Below, piece after piece: positions 36,377 to 44,622 of a DNA stretch of 64,000 nt. Each line of letters opens with the position of its first letter. The first letter of the stretch is position 1. A program made the position numbers and the translations under genes. A model generated the notes under the pieces. It saw nothing but the letters and a program-made list of their open reading frames with translations, ran no database searches and was not told the origin of the DNA. Source of the DNA: Streptomyces endocoffeicus (lineage in GTDB: Bacteria; Actinomycetota; Actinomycetes; Streptomycetales; Streptomycetaceae). The DNA is taken from NCBI RefSeq assembly GCF_016741935.1, contig NZ_JAERRG010000027.1, positions 89,106 to 153,105 of the forward strand, in the 5' to 3' direction.

Positions 36377-39052
36377 ATGGCCGCGGGACGCGGTCCCTCG
36401 ACCGCCGCGACACCATCCCCAGGAAGCGGCGGGAGTGCGGCGCCGACCGCGCTGCAAGTGCTGCGCGCCCTCGACAGCGGGCCGCGCGGGCTGACCGAGC
36501 AGGCGGCGGAGGAGCGTCTGGCCCGCTTCGGTGAAAACGTCCTGCCCACTCAGCGCGCCACTCCCTGGCCTCGGCGGCTGCTGCGCGGCCTGCGCGATCC
36601 GTTCACCGCGGTGCTGCTCGTGCTCGGTCTCGTGTCGGCGGCGGTGGCCTCCTGGGCGACCGCGACCGTGATCACCTTCCTCGTGGTGGTGAGCTGCGGG
36701 CTGCGCATATCCGGCGAGCTGCGGGCCGATCGGTCCATGGCCCAGCTGCGCGAGCTGGTCGCCACCACGGCGGGCGTGCTGCGCCGGGCCGACTCGCGGG
36801 ACGCCGCTCCGGTGGTGTGCGAGATCCCGGTCGACCAGCTGGTGCCGGGCGATGTGATCAGTCTCGGTCCCGGGGATCTGGTGCCCGCAGACGTACGGCT
36901 GCTGCGGGCCAGTGGACTACGGGTGTACCAGGCGGCACTCACCGGAGAGTCACAGCCCGTCGACAAGTACCCGGTCGACGTGCCCGACACCCGTTACGGC
37001 CGGGGCGTATTCGGGCAACCACACCTGTGTTTCCAGGGCAGCAGCGTGGCGTCGGGCAGTGGCACGGCCGTTGTGGAGGCAACCGGGGCGCATACGGAGT
37101 TCGCGCGCACGCATACGGGTGTCCAGCGGCGCGGCCCCAGTGCCTTCGACCGTTCGGTGCACGGCGTCTCGTGGATTCTCGTCCGCTTCACGCTGCTGAC
37201 CCCGCCGCTGGTCCTCATGGCCAACGCCGCCGTGGACGGACGCGGCCTGGAGACTCTGCCGTTCGCGGTGGCGGTGGCGGTCGCGCTGACCCCCGAAATG
37301 CTGCCGGTCGTCGTCACGACGTGCCTCGCCCGCGGCGCCGCGCTCCTCGCCCGCGCCCATGGGGTAATCGTCAAACGCCTGCCCGCGCTGCACGACCTGG
37401 GCGCCATGGACGTGCTGTGTCTGGACAAGACCGGCACCCTCACCGAGGACCGGCCCGTCGTGCACCGGGCCTTGGACGCGGACGGACAGAACGACGCCGA
37501 GGTGCTGCACTGGGCCGGCGTCAACGCCTGGTGGACTCTGCAACTCGCCGACCTGCCCGTGCCGGACATGTTGGATGAGGCGCTGCTGGATGCCGTCGAC
37601 GAGGCGGAGGCCATGGCCTACGAGCCGGTGACGGCGCTGCCGTTCGATCCGGTACGCCGCCTGGCCACCGCCGTCGTCAGCACCCCGGGCCGCCTCGGCA
37701 CCCACACCCTCATCGTCAAGGGTGCCGTCGAGGCTGTCCTGGAACGGTGTGCCCTCAGCGAAGAGGAGCGGGCGAGGCTGCACTCGCTCGCCGACCGCCG
37801 GGCCACCGACGGTCTGCGCCTGCTGGCGGTCGCCACCGCCGACCGCGCCGCACGCCACCGTGCCTACACCCACGCCGACGAACACGATCTCACCTTCCGG
37901 GGATTCGTGACGCTGCGGGACGAGGTCACCGACACCGCGGCCGCCGCCCTGCGCGACCTCGCCGACCGCGGGGTGAACGTGAAGATCCTCACCGGCGACC
38001 ACCCGGGAACCGCCACCCGCGCCTGCCACGATCTCGGCCTCGCGGTCGACGGCGTCCTGACCGCCGACCGCGTCGACTTGCTCACCGACGCCGAACTGGC
38101 CGCCGCGGCGCGCCGTACCACCGTCTTCGCCCGCTGCTCGCCCGACCACAAGGCCCGCATCGTCACCGCCCTGCGTGCCGATGGACACACGGCCGGCTTC
38201 CTCGGCGACGGCGCCAACGACCTGCCCGCCCTGCGCGCCGCCGACATCGGCATCTGCCCGCGCGACGCGGTGGCCGTGGCCCGGGACGGCGCCGACGTGG
38301 TCCTCGCCGGACATCAGAAGCAGGACAAGGGGGGTAAAGACCTCACGGCCATCGGCCGTGCCGTCACGGCGGGACGGCACGCCGGCGGCAACATCACGGC
38401 GTACCTGCGCATCGCCCTCTCCTCCAACCTCGGCAACGTCATCGCGATGCTCGCCGCGGGCGTCCTGCTGCCTTTCCTGCCGATGCTGCCCGCCCAGGTC
38501 CTGGTGCAGAACCTGTGCTTCGACGCCGCCCAGCTCGCCTTCGCCTACGACCGCCCTCATCCGGCCGCGCTGCGCCGTCCCGCCGTGCTGCGCCCGCGTG
38601 GCCTGCTGCGCTTCATCACCGGCTTCGGCGCCCTCAACGCCCTGGCCGACCTGGCCACCTTCGCCCTGCTCGCCCTCGCCATGTCCGGCCCCGGCAGCGA
38701 CAACGACGAGGCGATCTTCCACTCCGGCTGGTTCACCGAGAACCTGCTCACCCAGGCACTGGTCATGGTCCTGCTGCACACGGGCCGCCGCGGCGCCAGG
38801 GGCGGACTGAGCCCGGTGGGCTGGGCGGCCGCCGCCCTCGCCGCCTTCGGCGTCCTGCTGCCCCCCTCCCCGCTCGGTCCACCGCTCGGGATGACGGCAC
38901 TGCCGCTCGCGTACTACGCGCAGCTTGCTGCCGTCCTGACGCTGTACGCGGCCGCGTTGGCAATGGCCATGCGGCGCCGCGAACGACGGCACGCGGAGCG
39001 GCGAGTCGTGATGGAATCCAGCCGATCAGCGCCTGGGGCGAGCCATGGCTGA
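36377..39052 (+). CDS. mgtA: P-type ATPase, MgtA-like (P3B) cation transporter
   Basis: About 891 residues from the ATG seven bases after the ArsR stop. Cation_ATPase_N start (GLTEQAAEERLARFGENVLP), actuator TGES, phosphorylation motif DKTGTLTED, hinge GDGANDLPALRAADIG, and about ten TM segments. The TM4 motif VALTPEMLPVVV is typical of magnesium/nickel-type P3B pumps (MgtA/MgtB) rather than heavy-metal P1B pumps, and there is no N-terminal metal-binding domain. It imports Mg2+ or a related divalent cation. Control by the co-transcribed ArsR protein is inferred. Confidence 0.9.
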   Translation: MAAGRGPSTAATPSPGSGGSAAPTALQVLRALDSGPRGLTEQAAEERLARFGENVLPTQRATPWPRRLLRGLRDPFTAVLLVLGLVSAAVASWATATVITFLVVVSCGLRISGELRADRSMAQLRELVATTAGVLRRADSRDAAPVVCEIPVDQLVPGDVISLGPGDLVPADVRLLRASGLRVYQAALTGESQPVDKYPVDVPDTRYGRGVFGQPHLCFQGSSVASGSGTAVVEATGAHTEFARTHTGVQRRGPSAFDRSVHGVSWILVRFTLLTPPLVLMANAAVDGRGLETLPFAVAVAVALTPEMLPVVVTTCLARGAALLARAHGVIVKRLPALHDLGAMDVLCLDKTGTLTEDRPVVHRALDADGQNDAEVLHWAGVNAWWTLQLADLPVPDMLDEALLDAVDEAEAMAYEPVTALPFDPVRRLATAVVSTPGRLGTHTLIVKGAVEAVLERCALSEEERARLHSLADRRATDGLRLLAVATADRAARHRAYTHADEHDLTFRGFVTLRDEVTDTAAAALRDLADRGVNVKILTGDHPGTATRACHDLGLAVDGVLTADRVDLLTDAELAAAARRTTVFARCSPDHKARIVTALRADGHTAGFLGDGANDLPALRAADIGICPRDAVAVARDGADVVLAGHQKQDKGGKDLTAIGRAVTAGRHAGGNITAYLRIALSSNLGNVIAMLAAGVLLPFLPMLPAQVLVQNLCFDAAQLAFAYDRPHPAALRRPAVLRPRGLLRFITGFGALNALADLATFALLALAMSGPGSDNDEAIFHSGWFTENLLTQALVMVLLHTGRRGARGGLSPVGWAAAALAAFGVLLPPSPLGPPLGMTALPLAYYAQLAAVLTLYAAALAMAMRRRERRHAERRVVMESSRSAPGASHG

Positions 39053-39191
39053 CCAGGCCGGGCCGCCTTCGACGCCGCCAAACGCGGCCGGGGCTTCGCT
39101 CACCGTCGACGGGAGGAGCTGCCCGGCCACCGCGGCCTCGCCATCGAGGCCGCCGCCTGGCGCAGTACGGGGACGTGTTGCGGGGCTGGGA

Positions 39192-40718
39192 TCATCCGTA
39201 GGAGAGGTTGGAGCAGGCGTCGTCGTCGGCGGAGCGGGCGCCGTCGGCCACCTTGGAGGGGACGGTGGTCGGCTCGGGTGACGGTGCGACCGAAGGGTTG
39301 TCCGCGTACGACTGGCCGAGAGTGACGGCGATGCCGTCGGCTGTCGCCTGCTCGAGTCCGGCCTTGGCGAAGAGCCGGGCAACCGTTTCGGCCTGGGTCT
39401 TCTGGCCGGGTCCGTAGGTGATCGTGGTCGTGGCGTGGTCCTGGCTCGGTGCGTTGCCGGTGCCGGTGACCATGAAGCCGTGGTCGGTGAGCGCCTTGGC
39501 GGCGCGTGAGGCGAGGCCGCCGGTGGTGGTGCCGTTGTGAATGGCCACCGCGATGCCGTCGCCGGAGACCGGCCTGGCGCTCTGTGGCGGTTTGGGCTTC
39601 TTGTCACCGTTCTTTCCGCCGGCGTCCTTGCCGTCGAGGGTGCGGTCGGCTTTCAGAGCGGCCCACAGGGCGTCGGCCTCCGGCTCGAGGATGGCGACCC
39701 GCTCGCCCTGGTAGCGCCAGGGGATGGTGATGAACTTGGTGTTGTGCAGGTCGATCTGCTTCATCGACATCGCGAAGGAGATCAGCTTGTTGGCGGATCC
39801 CAGGCCGGGGTCGACCGTCATGGACTTGGTGGCGGCGTTCGCGAGGGGCAGCAGCTTGGTGGGGGTGAGTCCGTCGCTCTTGATCTTCTTGATGAGGCCG
39901 GCGATGAAGGCTTGCTGGCGCTTGATGCGGCCTATGTCGGAGCCGTCGCCGATGCCGTGCCGGATGCGGACGTAGTCCAGGGCCTTCTGCCCGGCGACGT
40001 TCTGCTCGCCCTCGGCAAAGATGCGCTCGCCGCGGTCCGCGCGGTGGGGGTTGAGGTCCTTCTGGTAGACGTCCTGCGGCACGCACACCTCGACGCCGCC
40101 CACCACGTCGGTGAGTTTCGCGAAGCCCTTGAAGTCGACCACTATCGTGTGATGGACGCGCAGGCCGGTGAGGTGCTCCACGGTGTTCTGCGTGCAGGCA
40201 GGATTTCCCTTGGCGGTCTGTCCGACGGAGTACGCGGCGTTGAACATGTCGTGCCGCGTCTTGGTCCAGCTCCCGTCCGGCAGCTTGCAGGGCGGGATGT
40301 CCACGAGGGTGTCGCGGGGGATGGACACGGCCACGGCGTGCTTGCGGTCGGCGTACACATGCAGCAGCAGCGCGGTGTCGGAGCGCCCGATGTCGCCCTT
40401 GTCGCCGCCGCCCAGCTCGCTGTTGCCTCCGGTACGCGCGTCCGAGCCGATGACGAGGACGTTCTGGCCCTTGGAGACGTCGTCCGGCCGGTCCCCGGAG
40501 ATGCCGTCCGAGTCAAAAGTGCTGATGTTGCCGTTCAGCTGCCAGTACACCCAGCCCGCGCCCGCCGCCACGAGCACCAGCAGCGACAGCACTATGGTCA
40601 GCGCGATCCGCGTACGGCTCCGCTTGCGCCGCCGGGCGCGGGAGGCGTCCCGGCACCGCTCGGTTGGCTGCGCCGGGGCGCGGCGCCTGGACGCGGTCTT
40701 CTTGCGGCTGTTGGTCAT
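39192..40718 (-). CDS. LytR-CpsA-Psr (LCP) cell-wall glycopolymer ligase with LytR_C domain
   Basis: 508 residues. Basic cytoplasmic N-terminus (about 35 residues), one TM (IALTIVLSLLVLVAAGAGWV), then the LCP domain (VLVIGSDARTGGN; DTALLLHVYADRKHAVAVSI; PRDTLVDIP; DYVRIRHGIGDGSDIGRIKR with the conserved Arg residues). A LytR_C domain follows (AVAIHNGTTTGGLASRAAKA). It transfers undecaprenyl-linked glycopolymers such as teichoic acid to peptidoglycan outside the cell. A 26-bp dyad shared with three nearby genes lies 56 bp upstream of the start. Confidence 0.93.
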   Translation of the reverse strand: MTNSRKKTASRRRAPAQPTERCRDASRARRRKRSRTRIALTIVLSLLVLVAAGAGWVYWQLNGNISTFDSDGISGDRPDDVSKGQNVLVIGSDARTGGNSELGGGDKGDIGRSDTALLLHVYADRKHAVAVSIPRDTLVDIPPCKLPDGSWTKTRHDMFNAAYSVGQTAKGNPACTQNTVEHLTGLRVHHTIVVDFKGFAKLTDVVGGVEVCVPQDVYQKDLNPHRADRGERIFAEGEQNVAGQKALDYVRIRHGIGDGSDIGRIKRQQAFIAGLIKKIKSDGLTPTKLLPLANAATKSMTVDPGLGSANKLISFAMSMKQIDLHNTKFITIPWRYQGERVAILEPEADALWAALKADRTLDGKDAGGKNGDKKPKPPQSARPVSGDGIAVAIHNGTTTGGLASRAAKALTDHGFMVTGTGNAPSQDHATTTITYGPGQKTQAETVARLFAKAGLEQATADGIAVTLGQSYADNPSVAPSPEPTTVPSKVADGARSADDDACSNLSYG

Positions 40719-40774
40719 CCGTACACCCCTCGTGCGTCCGGCTCTACACAGGGGACTGCTGACCCCGACCTATG

Positions 40775-40800
40775 GTTGTGTAATTGCGCAATCTAGCAAC
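40775..40800. promoter_or_regulatory. Shared dyad, copy 1 (before the LCP gene)
   Basis: GTTG-N4-ATTGCGCAAT-N4-CAAC: a fully symmetric 26-bp site. It starts 56 bp upstream of the LCP start codon. This is the best-conserved of four copies found within 3.1 kb. Confidence 0.65.
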
Positions 40801-40961
40801 TATTTCCCGGGAACGGTTCACGGCCCCACCCCGTGATGCCCTTCAGGCCCAATGACCCGTTTTGCGCGGCGAGTTGTGTGACGTCGTTCAGGGTCACACC
40901 CACTCTTTCTCCCCCGTTGACTTCCTCGTCGGCGGTATGAGACGTAGTGCTGGTGCGGCGC

Positions 40962-41426
40962 TCAGGTGCTCCGATCGTGCCGCGTGGGTGCGGGGTGCGC
41001 AGTCCACCGCCGGAACGCCCACTCCATGGTGGGCTCGATCATGAACCGGAAGATCCGCCGCACGGGTGGCGCGCACAGCGCGGTGATCACGGCTGCGGCG
41101 ACGAGCGTGACGGTGATCTCGCCGAGGGGCTGGTGCGACCAGTCGGGCGCGTACCAGTCCCAGAAGCGCGAGCCCTTGGCCAGAAAGCCGTGCAGCAGAT
41201 AGCCGTAGAGGGTCCCCGCACCGAGGACGGAGAACCACATGCGGCGCCGGGGCACCCCGGCGAAGAAGCACGCCATCAGGATCAGCGAGCAGCCGAACAG
41301 CGCCAGAGTCATAGCCGGGCCGGTCCAGGCCGGCGCGGCCAGCTCCTGGACACTGTCACGGTGGTAGAACCAGGCCGCGTTCATCCGCGGCGCCGCCCAG
41401 TAGGCCTCGAAGCTCAGCGAGAAATA
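40962..41426 (-). pseudogene. C-terminal fragment of an acyltransferase-family (fucose 4-O-acetylase-like) membrane protein
   Basis: The readable part begins at YFSLSFEAYW and continues with three to four TM segments (TLALFGCSLILMACFFAGV; GYLLHGFLAKG; VTLVAAAVITALCAPPVRRI). The GTLYGYLLHGFL motif is typical of the last TM helices of acyltransferase_3 / fucose 4-O-acetylase proteins. The N-terminal two thirds, with the catalytic His, is missing and the sequence upstream is unrelated, so this is a truncated remnant. Confidence 0.6.
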
Positions 41427-41639
41427 GCCGGAGGATCCGCTCTTCGACCCCGAAACGACGTGACCGCCCCTCCTGGAGCCACGCGGAATCCCACGCTTTC
41501 CCCCGGGGCCACTGTCGCGCCGATCGTTGAGGTGCATTGCCGGCGGACGCGGTTCCCTGGTTCTCCGACAGGCGGCCGGCTGCTCCGCAGCCGTGCTCCC
41601 CGTCGCGCCAACAGCCGGGAGACGCGTGCCGTACGGGAC

Positions 41640-41933
41640 TCACCGCCCCGTGGTGTGATCTTCTCGGCCCGCGCCCGCCGAGGAGGGCTCGCCGGAGGCT
41701 GCCTGGATAACGCGGGATGAGGACTGCTCGGTCGTGTCGGCGGCAGCGGACGCCGACGAGGCCTCGGCTCCCTGCCCACTCTCCTCCTTCATGGCCTTGG
41801 TCTCACTCTTGAGGATGCGCAGGGACTTGCCCAGAGACCGAGCGGTGTCGGGCAGCCTCTTCGCCCCGAAGAGCAGAATGAACACAATCGCCACGATCAG
41901 CAGGTGCCAGGGTTCCAGTCCATTGCGAAGCAC
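41640..41933 (-). CDS. TatA-family twin-arginine translocase component (paralog)
   Basis: About 97 residues from GTG 41933 (GTG 41936 is equally possible; GAGG lies 5-8 bases upstream). A short periplasmic start is followed by one TM (LLIVAIVFILLFGAKRLPD), then the amphipathic helix TARSLGKSLRILKSETKAMK and a Ser/Ala/Glu-rich tail. FGAKRLPDTARSLGKS is the TatA signature. It is not next to tatC, so it is an additional TatA rather than the main one. It shares the 26-bp dyad 52 bp upstream of its start with its neighbours. Confidence 0.9.
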   Translation of the reverse strand: MLRNGLEPWHLLIVAIVFILLFGAKRLPDTARSLGKSLRILKSETKAMKEESGQGAEASSASAAADTTEQSSSRVIQAASGEPSSAGAGREDHTTGR

Positions 41934-41985
41934 CACACTCACCTCGTTCCTCTTTGTCGGCCACTGGGCGCCACCCCTTGGCATG

Positions 41986-42011
41986 CTTGCAGTATTGCGC
42001 AACTGTACAAC
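41986..42011. promoter_or_regulatory. Shared dyad, copy 2 (before tatA-like gene)
   Basis: CTTG-N4-ATTGCGCAAC-N4-CAAC, 52 bp upstream of the tatA-like start. It has the same core and outer half-sites as copy 1. Confidence 0.6.
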
Positions 42012-42049
42012 CCGACGGTGTCACGGTGGAATGACCTGGCAAGGTCGGC

Positions 42050-42208
42050 GGCGGGCGGGCGGGCACGGCACCACACGGCATCGCCGTCCAGGCTGATCAG
42101 CCCCATCAGCCGCCCGTCGACGCCGTGGACGACAACCAGGGAGGCGCGGCGCTGCCGCGATCGCTCCACAGCATGAGCCACGCCGTCGCCCGTCCGCAGG
42201 ACGGGAAC
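42050..42208 (-). pseudogene. CBS-domain fragment
   Basis: The translation AVPVLRTGDGVAHAVERSRQ, followed by RRASLVVVHGVDGRLMGLIS, has the helix-strand-strand pattern of one CBS motif (nucleotide-sensing). Only about 53 residues can be read and no start with a ribosome site is convincing, so it is probably a remnant; a short functional gene cannot be excluded. Confidence 0.35.
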
Positions 42209-42221
42209 CGCGCAGACAATC

Positions 42222-42237
42222 TCTACACTGCTGTAGA
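42222..42237. promoter_or_regulatory. TCTACA-N4-TGTAGA operator-like site A
   Basis: Perfect 6-bp inverted repeat followed by ATTTTC. The same arrangement recurs 169 bp downstream (site B). The motif resembles BlaI/CopY-type operators (TACA...TGTA core), but no such repressor is in view. Confidence 0.45.
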
Positions 42238-42390
42238 TTTTCGCAAGCGATGCGCCCTCATCTGTTCGACAGAGCCCCGCACCAGTCAACTAACGCCGTC
42301 TCATGCTCACGCCCACTGCGACCAGCGGGGTGAAGGAGGGTCGCCGACGTGGCCGAAAAGCCCTGACCCTCTCCCAGCCGAGGAACCGCC

Positions 42391-42406
42391 TCTACACCAC
42401 TGTAGT
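42391..42406. promoter_or_regulatory. TCTACA-N4-TGTAGT operator-like site B
   Basis: Second copy of the dyad with 5-bp perfect arms (CTACA/TGTAG), followed by TTTTC as in site A. It ends 66 bp before the start of the small HhH-type gene and is probably part of its promoter. Confidence 0.45.
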
Positions 42407-42472
42407 TTTTCATTCGGCCGCAGACGCGGCCACCGGGCCGCCACGGCGCCCGGCGGGAATCAGGAGGACAGC

Positions 42473-42694
42473 TTGGCTGCGATAGACCTTGGCAACATGG
42501 TGGACAAGGCATGGGCCGACAAGGAGCTCTCGGAGATCCTGGCGGCTCCCGTCTCCGCCCTGAAGGGCGTGTCGGACCGTCACGGCGATTTGCTGCGCGA
42601 GGCGTTCGGCATCAAGACGGTGGCGGATCTGGCCAATCTGAAGTACTTCCAGTGGGCCTCCACACTCGCCTCGCTGGAATCCGCCACGAAGTAG
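42473..42694 (+). CDS. Small helix-hairpin-helix-like protein
   Basis: 73 residues from the TTG at 42473, chosen because AGGAGG lies exactly five bases before it. The segment APVSALKGVSDRHGDLLREA, followed by FGIKTVADLANLKYF, matches the HhH_5-type pattern (hairpin Gly, then helix, then TVADLA) seen in small DNA-binding or scaffold proteins. It has no signal peptide or TM. Two TCTACA/TGTAGA dyads lie upstream. The functional role is unknown. Confidence 0.7.
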   Translation: MAAIDLGNMVDKAWADKELSEILAAPVSALKGVSDRHGDLLREAFGIKTVADLANLKYFQWASTLASLESATK

Positions 42695-42935
42695 AACCAC
42701 AAGCCCGCGGCGGCGCCGGTACAACCGGGCCGCCGCAGCCTTCGGGCAACACGGACAGCGGTCCTCGAAGCCCCCGCCCGGAGAGGGCGCGATGCCGACC
42801 CTCACCACCGTCACAAGCCCCATCGCCAAGGAACGGGCGCCGGCACCCAGGTCCGCGCCACATCGCCGCGCCACATCGCCGCGCCGGTACCGCACACCCG
42901 GAACGACCGAGATCAGCCGGAGGTATACGCACAGG

Positions 42936-43133
42936 ATGTTCGACGCTTTGAAGAACCTCAAGCAGAAGGCCGCGGACCTCGCCGAGAGCCATGGCGGAAA
43001 GATCTCCGCAGGGCTGGAGAAAACCGGCGACTTCATCGACGACAGGACCGGCGGCAAGTACAGCGAAAAGATCGACACAGGAGTCGACAAGGCGCAGGAC
43101 CTCGTCGAGCGCCTTGGCGAGAAGAAGGACTGA
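42936..43133 (+). CDS. Small MT0933-type antitoxin-like protein
   Basis: 65 residues, highly charged and helical: MFDALKNLKQKAADLAESHG, then KISAGLEKTGDFIDDRTGGK, then a Lys/Asp/Glu end. This resembles the MT0933 (Rv0909) antitoxin family of mycobacteria. No SRPBCC-type toxin partner lies next to it, and in Streptomyces such proteins often occur alone as stress-induced proteins. A 13-bp tandem repeat (CGCGCCACATCGC) lies in its upstream region. It is followed by a strong terminator. Confidence 0.78.
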   Translation: MFDALKNLKQKAADLAESHGGKISAGLEKTGDFIDDRTGGKYSEKIDTGVDKAQDLVERLGEKKD

Positions 43134-43175
43134 CAGCCCCGGCTCACCCCGAACGGGCAGTCAGCGTCCGCGGCA

Positions 43176-43222
43176 GGACGGCGGGCGCGCCGGGGCAGTC
43201 TGCCCCGGCACGCCCGCCGTCC
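43176..43222 (+). terminator. Long hairpin terminator
   Basis: Outer stem GGACGGCGGGCG / CGCCCGCCGTCC and inner stem CCGGGGCA / TGCCCCGG around a GTC loop. It lies 43 bp after the stop of the antitoxin-like gene. Confidence 0.85.
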
Positions 43223-43279
43223 AGACTCGCCCCACGCCACCTGAAGCGCCGAACGGCGCGTGTGACCCAAGACACAACA

Positions 43280-43305
43280 ATTCCACAGTTGCGCAACCGC
43301 TAAAC
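43280..43305. promoter_or_regulatory. Shared dyad, copy 3
   Basis: Core GTTGCGCAAC with a right outer half-site AAAC; the left outer half-site is lost. It ends only 8 bp before the ATG of the next small gene, so it would overlap the translation start or a leaderless promoter. Confidence 0.5.
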
Positions 43306-43313
43306 TATTTTGG

Positions 43314-43544
43314 ATGGAAACCAGCGACGCAACGGGACAGGAAGCCGCGGTACTCGATGATGGCCCCGCAGACGGACTGCGAGTCCGGGTCGCCGGCCGA
43401 CCGCGAGCGATTCAGGTGACATACCCCTGCGAGGTGGATACCGCGCTCGGCGGCGTGCGCGCGGAGGCGTTGTACATCTACCGTCGGGACCTCCGCGTGG
43501 AACACGAGCCGCTGCGGTACGGCTTCGACACGGCGAGCCCCTGA
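43314..43544 (+). CDS. Small hypothetical protein
   Basis: 76 residues. No ribosome site precedes the ATG (TATTTTGG only), which suggests a leaderless mRNA or a misplaced start. An acidic N-terminal third is followed by VRVAGRPRAIQVTYPCEVDT and ALYIYRRDLRVEHEPLRYGF, a beta-rich pattern. No family is recognised. The upstream copy of the shared dyad groups it with the LCP, tatA-like and GlsB-type genes. Confidence 0.55.
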   Translation: METSDATGQEAAVLDDGPADGLRVRVAGRPRAIQVTYPCEVDTALGGVRAEALYIYRRDLRVEHEPLRYGFDTASP

Positions 43545-43814
43545 TGGGCGCCGCGCGAAGCTCAGCGGGCGACTCCGCCTCCGGACCCCGCACATGACGC
43601 CCGGTCGACCGATGACGACGTGATCGTTCCCATCGCCGCGGTCAGCGAGGCCAAGGTCAAGCTGAGACAACCGGCTACCAAACCGTCAGAAAAGAGGCCC
43701 TATGGCCTGATATGAAGGTCGGCCAACCGTCGCTCGACCAGCCTCAGCGGCACTGACCCTGACCTCCCGGTGCATACGCAACCGCAGGCGCCCAGACACG
43801 CGCCTTCCCCAATA

Positions 43815-43840
43815 TCTGTAAAATTGCGCAACCAAGCAAT
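43815..43840. promoter_or_regulatory. Shared dyad, copy 4 (before GlsB/YeaQ-type gene)
   Basis: Core ATTGCGCAAC with right half-site CAAT and a weaker left half-site (TCTG). It ends 58 bp before the start codon, at nearly the same distance as copies 1 and 2. Confidence 0.6.
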
Positions 43841-43898
43841 ATTGCTGTCGGCCAGGTGTGTCCCGACTTGGCCAGGCCGGATGGAGGACATCAACAAC

Positions 43899-44165
43899 AT
43901 GGGCATCATTAGCTGGATCATCCTCGGCCTCCTCGCCGGGGCCATCGCCAAGATCCTTCTGCCCGGACGTGACCCGGGCGGTCTCATCGGCACCACCCTC
44001 ATCGGTGTCGCGGGCGCCTTCATAGGCGGCTGGATTTCCGCTCGATTCCTCGACCGCCCGGTGGAGAAACAGTTCTTCGACCTCTATACGTGGGGTGCGG
44101 CCATCGGCGGCTCTCTCGTGCTCCTCGTCGCGTACCGTCTCCTGTTCGGCAACTCGCGCGACTGA
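43899..44165 (+). CDS. GlsB/YeaQ/YmgE-family stress membrane protein
   Basis: 88 residues from the ATG at 43899 (GGAGGA ten bases upstream). Three TM segments: IISWIILGLLAGAIAKILLP, GTTLIGVAGAFIGGWIS and GAAIGGSLVLLVAYRLLFG. PGRDPGGLIGTTLIGVAGAF is the family signature (transglycosylase-associated protein). Such proteins anchor stress proteins such as Asp23 or are general-stress induced. It has the shared dyad upstream and is followed by a hairpin. Confidence 0.92.
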   Translation: MGIISWIILGLLAGAIAKILLPGRDPGGLIGTTLIGVAGAFIGGWISARFLDRPVEKQFFDLYTWGAAIGGSLVLLVAYRLLFGNSRD

Positions 44166-44339
44166 CCCCCGCTTGGGCCTTGTCTGTCCCGTTGAACCGA
44201 CATCGCGCCCTGCCCACGCCGCGGTCCGTGGAAAAGGATCGCGGGCGCGGACCTGTGCGACGTGACCTCGCGAACGAGCGGAGCCGCAGCCGGAGGGGAG
44301 ACGGAGGGTGGCCGAAGCGAATCCTCTGAGCACCACAAA

Positions 44340-44377
44340 AGGGCGCCCGACCAGGGCAGATGCCCGTCAGGCGCCCT
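44340..44377 (+). terminator. Hairpin terminator between GlsB-type gene and IS remnant
   Basis: AGGGCGCCCGAC pairs with GTCAGGCGCCCT (11 of 12 positions); a second small stem (GGGCA/TGCCC) fills the loop. Confidence 0.7.
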
Positions 44378-44393
44378 GTCGGCGCACGATCTC

Positions 44394-44525
44394 CCGGCGC
44401 CACTTGGTGAACCAGCGGTGCGCCGCGTCCCAGCGCATCAGGTCGCGCGAGAGCATCCGCCACTGGCAGCCCGAGCGCAGTACACAGCAGATCGAGTCGA
44501 GCACCAACCGGTCTCCGCACTTGCG
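44394..44525 (-). pseudogene. N-terminal fragment of an IS5-family transposase
   Basis: The translation CCVLRSGCQWRMLSRDL followed by WDAAHRWFTKWRR is the conserved N-terminal part of IS5-group (DUF4096-type) transposases. Only about 44 codons remain; the DDE catalytic domain is absent. Confidence 0.8.
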
Positions 44526-44622
44526 CACCCCGCCGGGGCCGTCGCCGTGCCTGGAAGGCAGATCGACACCGGAGTCTGCCCGCACACTTCGCCTTCGCCG
44601 CTGATCAGGGAGGAGTGGCACC

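Noticed and set aside
36950..38992. Minus-strand frame antisense to the P-type ATPase
   Set aside because: Gly/Gln/Arg-rich without motifs; the plus strand encodes all P-type ATPase motifs.
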